DNA of 64,000 nt from Mycolicibacterium sphagni (GTDB lineage Bacteria; Actinomycetota; Actinomycetes; Mycobacteriales; Mycobacteriaceae). Both the position numbers and the translations under genes were made by a program. The stretch lies in NCBI RefSeq assembly GCF_013337765.1, contig NZ_VBSB01000015.1:186001-250000 (forward strand). The letters are read 5' to 3'. How positions within the stretch are numbered: the stretch's first letter is position 1; every line of letters begins with the position of its first letter. Positions 58,266 through 64,000 of the stretch are shown one piece after another. Below the pieces are notes generated by a model that did no database searches, was not told the origin of the DNA, and saw only the letters and a program-made list of their open reading frames with translations.

Positions 58266-59938
58266 ACGCCTGCGACCTTCTCCTGTGACGGCTCCGGGAG
58301 GTCCGCCAACATCCGTTCGGTGAGCTTCTCGAACTCGCCGCCCCACCCGGAGTTATCGGTGCGGGCCAGACCGCCCAGCTCGACGTTTACCGTACCGGCA
58401 GCGTCCAGCCTAATCCCCGGGTCGCTGCGCTCCTGCCCGCCGGTCGCCGGACCAATCTTGGCCCACACCCGGCGCCGGCGCACGATCAGCGAGACCACCA
58501 GCCCGGCCATCATCGACATGGCGAACACCAGCACCCACACCTGACCGGGATCGTGGGAAACCTGCAGGTTGACGAACGGGGTTGCGCCGTCGAACCGCAC
58601 GACCGTGCCGTCGTCGAGCCGGACCTCTTCGCCCTGCTTCAGGTTGGTGCGTTTGACCTTGGTGAGCCGCTTCTGCTCGATGAGCCGCGGGTCGAGGGTG
58701 AACAGCGACTGGGGACGACCGGTGTCCAGGCCCGTGTCACCGCGGTAGATGTCGATGGCCACCGCGGGGTCGTTGGCCGCCGGGAAGCTCGACGACAGCA
58801 GGGTGCCGTCGAGTTCGGCGGTGGGGGCGAACAGGCCCATGATCGCCAGCTGATGCTTGCGCCGCTCGGAGGGATCGGGGTACATGCCGCCGGGCGGATC
58901 GACCCGGATCACGCCCGAGGACAGCAGGGTGACCGGGTCGTCGGGCCGCCACTGCAATGTCTGGGTGCGCTGCTGTCCGTTGGGAAAGATGACGGTGAAC
59001 GTCGGGGCGTAGCCGTGGCCCTGCATGTACACCCTGTCGCCGCCGATGCGCAGCGGATGGTTGACCTCGAGGCGGTACGGCCGCCAGGTGCCGGCGGCCA
59101 GATCGTCTCCGGCTTGGTAGTCGATGTTCGACGCGAACGAGAGGGCCTGCCCGCTGGGCAGGTAATGAGCCTGGAAGTCGTTGACCCGCAGACACATCGG
59201 ATACAGCGATGTGCCGTCGACGCTGTTTCCGGCACGGAAGGAGTCGAACGCGGCAGGTGAGGCCGAGCAGAAGCCGGGGCCGCCGTTGGCGACGACGATG
59301 ACATTGCCTTCGTAGCCGAACAGCTTGCCGACCGCGATCGCCACCAGCAGGCCGAGCAGCGAGAAGTGGAAGACGATGTTGCCGAACTCGCGCAGGTAGC
59401 CCTTCTCGGCGGCAATCTCGAAGCCCTCGTCGGTCTTGCGGGTGACACGTCGCCAGCCCTTGAGGCGTTCGGAGATCGCGGCCGCCGCCTGGTCTGCGGT
59501 CCCCGACACCTCGGCGGTGGCGTACTTGGGCAGCCGGGACAGGTTGCGCGGGGCCGGCACCGGCACCGCGCGCAGGCTTTTGACGTGCTCGAACATCCGC
59601 GGGGTCAGACAGCCCACCAGCGAGATGAACAGCAGCGCATAGATCGCGGTGAACCAGAAGCTGGAGAACACGTCGAAGAACTGCAGGCGATCCAGCCACG
59701 GCCCGATGGTGGTGTGTTCGGCCAGGTACTCGGCCACCTTGGCCTCGTTGAGGCTGCGCTGCGGCACCAGCGCACCCGGCACCGCCGCCAGCGCCAGCAG
59801 GAAGAGCAGCACCAGCGCGGTGCCCATCGAGGTGAGCGCGCGCCACAGGGTGCGCACTTGCCTACCGAGCAGACGCACAATCGCACCAAAACCCCGCGTT
59901 TTGGGCGATTCTGTGTCTGCTGGCGGCGGGGACGTCAT
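58262..59938 (-). CDS. resB: Cytochrome c biogenesis protein ResB
   Basis: The 558 aa System II partner of CcsB, corresponding to Rv0528. Membrane segments lie near residues 35-58, 90-112 and 180-205, followed by a large extracytoplasmic domain (about 210-480) and a last membrane helix near 490. Family segments include VPQRSLNEAKVAEYL, FSSFWFTAIYALLFISLVGCLTPR and NIVFHFSLLGLLVAIAVGKLFGYEG. ATG at 59938 touches the ccdA stop. The open frame continues far beyond that ATG, but that part is in another frame of ccdA. Confidence 0.93.
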   Translation of the reverse strand: MTSPPPADTESPKTRGFGAIVRLLGRQVRTLWRALTSMGTALVLLFLLALAAVPGALVPQRSLNEAKVAEYLAEHTTIGPWLDRLQFFDVFSSFWFTAIYALLFISLVGCLTPRMFEHVKSLRAVPVPAPRNLSRLPKYATAEVSGTADQAAAAISERLKGWRRVTRKTDEGFEIAAEKGYLREFGNIVFHFSLLGLLVAIAVGKLFGYEGNVIVVANGGPGFCSASPAAFDSFRAGNSVDGTSLYPMCLRVNDFQAHYLPSGQALSFASNIDYQAGDDLAAGTWRPYRLEVNHPLRIGGDRVYMQGHGYAPTFTVIFPNGQQRTQTLQWRPDDPVTLLSSGVIRVDPPGGMYPDPSERRKHQLAIMGLFAPTAELDGTLLSSSFPAANDPAVAIDIYRGDTGLDTGRPQSLFTLDPRLIEQKRLTKVKRTNLKQGEEVRLDDGTVVRFDGATPFVNLQVSHDPGQVWVLVFAMSMMAGLVVSLIVRRRRVWAKIGPATGGQERSDPGIRLDAAGTVNVELGGLARTDNSGWGGEFEKLTERMLADLPEPSQEKVAGV

Positions 59939-60717
59939 CAAATCGGCAGCCTCACGTCGGAGACGAACGCGTCGCGTACCCAGGAGATGAAGTCGTTCCA
60001 GGCCCCGGTGACCAGCGCCAGCCCGACCGCGATCAGCAGCACACCGCCGATGATCTGGATGGTCCGGGTGTTCCGGCGCAGCCAGCCGAATCCGTTGACC
60101 GCCCAACCCGATCCGAGCGCCAGCAGGACGAACGGAATCCCGAGGCCCAGGCAATAGGCGATGACCAGGGCGACGCCGCGGGCGACGCTGGCGCCGTCGG
60201 TGGCCGAGGCGACGGTGATCACCCCGGTCAGCGTCGGGCCCAGGCACGGTGTCCAGCCCAGCCCGAAGACCGCGCCGAGCAGCGGGGCGCCCGCCACGCC
60301 GGCCAGGCGGGTCGGCGTGAACCGCGCCTGGCGCTGCAGCGCCGGGATGAAGCCGATGAACACCAGACCCATCACGATGGTCAGCACGCCGCCAACCCGT
60401 TGCAAGACAAGCTGATTGGTGATCAGCGAGGTGGTCATGCCGAGCACCGCGACCGTGCCGAGGACGAACACAACGGTGAATCCGGCGACGAACAGCAGCG
60501 CCGATCCGGCCACCCGCCAGCGCTGCGCCTTGATCGCCACTCGGCCGGTGTGCGCGTCGAGGTCGTCCACCCCCACGACCGCCGCGAGGTAGGACAGGTA
60601 ACCGGGCACCAGGGGCACCACGCATGGTGACGCGAACGACACCAGCCCGGCCAGCACGCAGATGCCAAGAGCCAGCAGTAGTGGGCCCGCGGCGGCGGTC
60701 TGGGCGAGACCGGTCAC
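59938..60717 (-). CDS. ccdA: Thiol-disulfide carrier CcdA
   Basis: A 259 aa DsbD-family membrane protein that carries reducing power to the outer face, equal in length to Rv0527. Six membrane segments are present. The redox Cys pair is SPCVVPLVPGYLSYL (near residue 31) and GWTPCLGPTLTGV (near residue 155), both in the first positions of helices 1 and 4, as in the family. GTG at 60717 overlaps the TlpA gene stop (GTGA). It should keep apocytochrome Cys and the TlpA-like protein reduced. Confidence 0.94.
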   Translation of the reverse strand: MTGLAQTAAAGPLLLALGICVLAGLVSFASPCVVPLVPGYLSYLAAVVGVDDLDAHTGRVAIKAQRWRVAGSALLFVAGFTVVFVLGTVAVLGMTTSLITNQLVLQRVGGVLTIVMGLVFIGFIPALQRQARFTPTRLAGVAGAPLLGAVFGLGWTPCLGPTLTGVITVASATDGASVARGVALVIAYCLGLGIPFVLLALGSGWAVNGFGWLRRNTRTIQIIGGVLLIAVGLALVTGAWNDFISWVRDAFVSDVRLPI

Positions 60718-61310
60718 GGTGCGACCGGTTTCGGCTCGGCGGCCAGCCGCTGCACCACCGGCAGCAGATCCTCGGCCAGCAGCTCGCGCAGGAACACCGC
60801 GGCCACCCGGTGTTCCCGGTCGAGGACGACGGTCGACGGGATCACCGTCGCGGGGTACTTGCCGCCGAAGGCGATCATCGTGCGCATCGCCGGGTCGTAG
60901 ATCGACGGGAAGGTGACTTTACGGTCGGTGACGAAGTCCTGGGGTGCGGTGATGTCGTTGTCCCGCACATCGATTCCGAGGAACGCCACACCCAGGTCTC
61001 GGGTCTGGTCGTACACCTTCTCCAGTTGGGTGATCTCGGAGCGGCAGGGCCCGCACCACTGGCCCCAGACGTTGATCACGACGACTTGGGAATCGAAGTC
61101 CTTCAGCGACAACGTCTTCGACGGGTCCATCAGTTCGGGACCGGAGATCGGACCCGGCCTGCCGCGGCTGGCCGGCGGGTCGTAGAAGATGTCGGTCTTG
61201 CCGCCGGGGGCGACGAACTCGAAAGTGCCACCTTGGGCGACGGCGTCGTCACCGGTGGAGCAGCCGGCCAACACCGTCGCCGCCACCAGGAGCACCAACA
61301 GCCGCTTCAC
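60714..61310 (-). CDS. TlpA/ResA-like thioredoxin lipoprotein
   Basis: A 198 aa lipoprotein: signal VKRLLVLLVAATVLAGCSTG with lipobox Cys at residue 17. The thioredoxin domain has the redox motif NVWGQWCGPCRSEITQLEKV with Cys near residues 83 and 86, and a cis-Pro region in ATVIPSTVVLDREHRVAAVF. It reduces apocytochrome c in the cytochrome maturation system. It corresponds to Rv0526 and lies between the phosphatase and ccdA, coupled to both by GTGA overlaps. Confidence 0.92.
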   Translation of the reverse strand: MKRLLVLLVAATVLAGCSTGDDAVAQGGTFEFVAPGGKTDIFYDPPASRGRPGPISGPELMDPSKTLSLKDFDSQVVVINVWGQWCGPCRSEITQLEKVYDQTRDLGVAFLGIDVRDNDITAPQDFVTDRKVTFPSIYDPAMRTMIAFGGKYPATVIPSTVVLDREHRVAAVFLRELLAEDLLPVVQRLAAEPKPVAP

Positions 61311-61915
61311 CGGCCGGCTAGCTCCGCGTATCCCCAGCCGACGTAGTCGTCCCCGTCGTAGTAGAACGAGGTCAGCGAGGCCAGGTTGCACAGCCGCCGA
61401 GTCGGGAAGTGGTGCAGCTGTTTGCCTGTCATCGCCCTGCGCAGCGTCTCGACGGGTAGCTGGTGGCTGACGCAGACGGCCTCGTGGCCGGCCCCCTTGG
61501 CCCGGGCCCGGTCCAGCGCCTGCTCCATCCGCGCGGCGATCTCGCGATAGGGCTCGCCCCACGACGGGGTGCGCGGGTTGCGCAGGTGCCACCAGTTGCG
61601 CGGATCGCGCAGGGCGCCGTCGCCCGGCGATACCCGTTCGCCCTGAAAGACGTTGTGGGACTCGATGAGTTCGTCATCGGTGTCCACGGCCAGGCCGTGA
61701 TGAGCGGCGATCGGCGCGGCCGTCTCCTGGGCCCGCTCCAGCGGTGAGGCCACCACATAGACAATGTCGCGTGCGGCCAGCCAGGTGGCGACCGCTTCGG
61801 CCTGGGCCCGGCCGCGATCGGAGAGGTGGAAGTCGGGCAGGCGACCGTAGAGAACGCCGTCCGGGTTGTGCACTTCGCCGTGGCGCATAACGTGCACAAT
61901 CGTGCGTTCGCTCAT
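61307..61915 (-). CDS. Histidine phosphatase family protein
   Basis: A 202 aa phosphoglycerate-mutase-like enzyme, same length as Rv0525. The catalytic RHGE motif is IVHVMRHGEVHNPDGVLYG (about residues 5-23); the second catalytic His is in AVCVSHQLPVETLRR near residue 155, and ASPLERAQETAAPIA near 57 holds the second Arg. It is followed by genes for cytochrome c maturation and coupled to hemL. Its substrate is unknown; presence in this operon is conserved in mycobacteria. Confidence 0.91.
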   Translation of the reverse strand: MSERTIVHVMRHGEVHNPDGVLYGRLPDFHLSDRGRAQAEAVATWLAARDIVYVVASPLERAQETAAPIAAHHGLAVDTDDELIESHNVFQGERVSPGDGALRDPRNWWHLRNPRTPSWGEPYREIAARMEQALDRARAKGAGHEAVCVSHQLPVETLRRAMTGKQLHHFPTRRLCNLASLTSFYYDGDDYVGWGYAELAGR

Positions 61916-63231
61916 TGCGGCTTCGCTTCCGCTGCAGCGCGAGCCGCACCCGGCAGGGCGTCGGCGATTCGGTCGAAAGCGGCCTCGTCGAGAGCGGCCG
62001 AGACGAACCAGGTTTCGAAGGCGCTCGGCGGGGCATAGACGCCGGCATCGAGCAGGGCGTGGAAGAACGCCGGGAACCGCCAGGTCTCGCTGGCCTTCGC
62101 CTCGGCGAAGTTGGTGACCGGCGCGTCGGTGAAGAACACCGACAGGAAGTTGCCGGCGCGCGGAACCTGATGGGCCACACCGGCTTGCGTCAGCGCGTCG
62201 GCGAGCAGGCCGGCCAACCGGTCGGCGTTGGCGTCGAGTGCGGCGTAGACCGCGTCGTCGGCGTTGCGCAGGGTGGCCAGTCCGGCGGCCACCGCCACCG
62301 GGTTGCCCGACAGAGTGCCGGCTTGATACACCGGGCCCAACGGGGCCAGGCGCTCCATCACGTCGGTGCGTCCGCCGAACGCCGCGGCGGGCAGCCCGCC
62401 GCTCATCACCTTGCCAAAGGTGAACAGGTCAGCGTCGACGGGATCGATTCCGTACCAACCACTTCGGCTCATCCGGAAGCCGGTCATCACCTCGTCGACG
62501 ATCAACAGCGCGCCGTGTTCGGCGGTGATGCGCCGCAGTGCAGCGTTGTAGCCGGGCAGCGGCGCAACCGCGCCCATGTTGCCAGGACAGGCCTCGGTGA
62601 TGACCGCGGCGATGGTGTCGCCGAACGTGTCGAAGGACTCCTCGACAGCGGCGATGTCGTTATAGGGCAACACAATCGTGTCGGCAGCGGTGGCGCCGGT
62701 GACGCCCGGCGAGGACGGCAGACCCAGGGTCGCGACCCCGGAGCCGGCGTCGGCCAGCAGGGCGTCGACGTGGCCGTGGTAGCAGCCGGAGAACTTGATG
62801 ACCTTCGACCGGCCGGTGAAACCGCGGGCCAGGCGCACCGCGCTCATGGTGGCCTCGGTACCGGAGTTCACCAGGCGAACCCGTTCGACGGGCTTCATCC
62901 GGGCGATGATCTCGGCGGCCAGCTCGGTCTCCCCCGGCGTGGGGGCGCCGAACGACAGGCCGTTGGCGGCAGCGCGCTGCACTGCCTCGACGACGGCCGG
63001 GTGGGCGTGGCCCAGGATCATCGGGCCCCACGAGCAGACCAGGTCGATGAAGCGGTTGCCGTCGGCGTCGGTGAGCCAATAACCCTTGGCCGAGGTGATG
63101 TAGCGGGGCGTGCCGCCGACGGAGTTGAAGGCCCGGACCGGGGAGTTCACTCCGCCGGGGATGACCGCGCAAGCGTCGGCGAACAGCCTGGCCGATGCCG
63201 CGGTCGAGGCGGCCTGATCCGTGCTGCTCAT
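61912..63231 (-). CDS. hemL: Glutamate-1-semialdehyde 2,1-aminomutase
   Basis: PLP enzyme that makes 5-aminolevulinate, the first committed tetrapyrrole precursor. The 439 aa product shows FADACAVIPGGVNSPVRAF (about residues 17-35), LVNSGTEATMSAVRLARGFTG (about 120-140), and the PLP Lys in LFTFGKVMSGGLPAAAFGG near residue 271. Conserved SGNPVAVAAGL lies near 312. It corresponds to Rv0524. It heads the operon of phosphatase, TlpA, ccdA, resB, ccsB, so haem supply and cytochrome c assembly share a transcript. Confidence 0.95.
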   Translation of the reverse strand: MSSTDQAASTAASARLFADACAVIPGGVNSPVRAFNSVGGTPRYITSAKGYWLTDADGNRFIDLVCSWGPMILGHAHPAVVEAVQRAAANGLSFGAPTPGETELAAEIIARMKPVERVRLVNSGTEATMSAVRLARGFTGRSKVIKFSGCYHGHVDALLADAGSGVATLGLPSSPGVTGATAADTIVLPYNDIAAVEESFDTFGDTIAAVITEACPGNMGAVAPLPGYNAALRRITAEHGALLIVDEVMTGFRMSRSGWYGIDPVDADLFTFGKVMSGGLPAAAFGGRTDVMERLAPLGPVYQAGTLSGNPVAVAAGLATLRNADDAVYAALDANADRLAGLLADALTQAGVAHQVPRAGNFLSVFFTDAPVTNFAEAKASETWRFPAFFHALLDAGVYAPPSAFETWFVSAALDEAAFDRIADALPGAARAAAEAKPQ

Positions 63232-63317
63232 GGCCACCAGTGTCCCAGGCATGCGGGGATGCTCAACTACAGGGTGTAGCAGTTGGGTCGATCACCACAC
63301 AGAGCGGGCGGCATCTC

Positions 63318-63378
63318 CGCGAGATTGCACTCACGCAGGGAAAGTTCGAGTGGGTCTCTGCGTGGTTGCAATCTCGCG
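63318..63378. terminator. Long imperfect inverted repeat before hemL
   Basis: Arms of 21 bases at 63318-63338 and 63358-63378 match except at two positions, with a 19-base spacer. The core is CGCGAGATTGCA, paired with TGCAATCTCGCG. It lies in the 160-base space between hemL's start and the end of the nitroreductase-like gene on the same strand, so it can serve as terminator of that gene or as part of the hemL leader. Similar palindromes occur at 16554 and 33024. Confidence 0.55.
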
Positions 63379-63391
63379 AGAGAGGGGCGCC

Positions 63392-63787
63392 TCACACCGG
63401 GTCGAGGCGGAAAACCGGGTGGTCGGCGGGGTCGGGCAGCTTGGCGAAGTAGCCGTCGACGGTCTTGCCCGCCTTGACCCGGTAGGCCTGCAGCACGGGC
63501 GGACGGTCCGCGACCGGCAGTTCAGCGGCGGTGAACCGCGCCGCGCCCACCTTGGTGTCCAGGATCACCACTGGGTTGGCCCGGACGTTCTTCACCCATT
63601 GCGACTCCCCCCGGGTCGACACCAGGTAGCGGGCGTCGTCCACGTCGACGGTGATCACCGGGATCTTCTGTTCCTGCCCGCTGGTGCGGGCCGTCACCGT
63701 GAGCGTCTCGCTGCCCGAGACGCCGGTGGCCATCGCGATCTTGTTGAACACCTTGGCGGTGAACCACGGAGGCTTGAGGTAGGCCAT
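63392..63787 (-). CDS. Ddn-like nitroreductase family protein (Rv0523c-like)
   Basis: A 131 aa split-barrel protein, the same length as I recall for Rv0523c. It starts MAYLKPPWFTAKVFNKIA, a membrane-touching helix, then SETLTVTARTSGQEQKIPVITVDVDDARYLVSTRGESQWVKNVRANP, the barrel with the conserved GESQWVKN motif that binds the deazaflavin phosphate area in related proteins. F420 or FMN is the likely cofactor. It is divergent from the partial gene at 63809. Confidence 0.85.
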   Translation of the reverse strand: MAYLKPPWFTAKVFNKIAMATGVSGSETLTVTARTSGQEQKIPVITVDVDDARYLVSTRGESQWVKNVRANPVVILDTKVGAARFTAAELPVADRPPVLQAYRVKAGKTVDGYFAKLPDPADHPVFRLDPV

Positions 63788-63808
63788 GGTAGAGAGTTTG
63801 ATGTGGTG

Positions 63809-64000
63809 ATGCAGCTGCCGCAATGGTTGGCCAGATTCAACCGGTATGTCACCAATCCGGTGCAGCGACTGTGGGCGGGCTTCGTACCGACGATGGGCAT
63901 CCTCGAACACGTCGGCCGCCGCTCCGGCACGCACTACCGCACCCCCTTGACGGTGTTCACCACCGACGAGGGGGTGGCGATCCTGCTGACCTACGGACCG
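63809..64000 (+). CDS. Ddn-like nitroreductase family protein (partial, 3' end missing)
   Basis: The window ends inside this gene; 64 residues are seen. The start MQLPQWLARFNRYVTNPVQRLWAGFVP is an amphipathic helix, followed by the family's HVGRRSGTHYRTPLTVFTTDEG segment, so a third Ddn-like split-barrel protein is likely. ATG at 63809 is chosen; GTG 3 bases before is possible. It is divergent from the Rv0523c-like gene with only 21 bases between starts. Confidence 0.75.
   Translation, partial: MQLPQWLARFNRYVTNPVQRLWAGFVPTMGILEHVGRRSGTHYRTPLTVFTTDEGVAILLTYGP

Noticed and set aside
59939..60625. An open frame that would extend resB to a 787-residue fusion
   Set aside because: The extra part reads ccdA in another frame, is Arg/Gly-rich, and ccdA itself has intact motifs and the expected length.
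61915..63279. A 454-codon plus-strand frame opposite hemL
   Set aside because: Its product is low-complexity Gly/Arg/Val sequence typical of the antisense of a high-GC gene; hemL has full motif support.

Overview
The window is high-GC actinobacterial DNA. Gene content and order point to a non-tuberculous Mycobacterium/Mycolicibacterium. From memory, the order follows the block that runs from about Rv0564c back to Rv0523c in M. tuberculosis, inverted here: gpsA, htpX, polyprenyl synthase, menJ, menG, mgtA, DUF3592, menD, bpoC, menC, fadD8, menB, SDR, VOC, pitA, DUF3349, menE, Rv0541c-like, GT2/DUF2064, epimerase, MTA phosphorylase, menA, DUF4229, MinD-like ATPase, ccsB-resB-ccdA-TlpA, phosphatase, hemL. 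No tRNA, rRNA, IS element or CRISPR array was seen.

Layout. 0-5 kb: a type VII secretion-like cassette (EspC-like 89 aa protein, 412 aa partner, small membrane-anchored protein), gpsA and two secreted proteins. 5-9.2 kb: MscS channel, HtpX protease, polyprenyl diphosphate synthase and menaquinone reductase menJ. 9.2-16.6 kb: an accessory block where M. tuberculosis carries Rv0560c/Rv0559c. It holds a DUF417 membrane protein, an AhpD-like protein, a TetR regulator, a thiol peroxiredoxin-like protein, a second copy of the Rv0541c-type membrane protein, a histidine-kinase fragment, and a TetR/FAD-oxidoreductase pair. 16.6-29.2 kb: menG, an SDR, mgtA, a thioredoxin-fold lipoprotein, DUF3592, menD and bpoC, then a second accessory block (two DJ-1/PfpI-type proteins, SDR, TetR), menC and an acyl-CoA ligase. 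29.2-41.8 kb: MFS exporter, fadD8, HAD hydrolase, Ddn-like protein, menB, SDR, VOC, phosphate transporter pitA flanked by two DUF3349 paralogues, menE, hydrolase, PPOX protein. 41.9-52.3 kb: Rv0541c-like protein, a molybdopterin oxidoreductase/glycosyltransferase operon, a two-component system, TIGR03085 protein, nitronate monooxygenase, epimerase, MTA phosphorylase. 52.3-64 kb: MarR, a secreted Ala-rich protein, menA, small membrane proteins, a MinD-like ATPase, the System II cytochrome c maturation operon with hemL, and two Ddn-like proteins, the last cut by the window end.

The common theme is membrane electron transport: menaquinone synthesis (menD, menC, menE, menB, menA, menG, menJ, plus a side-chain prenyl synthase), haem precursor supply (hemL) and cytochrome c assembly. 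The accessory blocks add redox and detoxification genes.

The strongest unexplained signal is a repeated operator-like sequence, GTACC(A/G)NNNAGTAC within CTGTAC-N6-GTACAG. It occurs three times, and only inside the 9.7-13.6 kb block as far as I could see: before the divergent DUF417/AhpD-like pair, before the peroxiredoxin-like gene, and before the kinase fragment. This suggests a small TetR-controlled thiol/oxidant-response regulon. Other regulatory candidates are a twin 18 bp operator between an SDR and its divergent TetR, a 12 bp palindrome between a TetR and an FAD oxidoreductase, and a KstR-consensus site directly before fadD8. menE appears to lack a standard start codon for its natural N-terminus.
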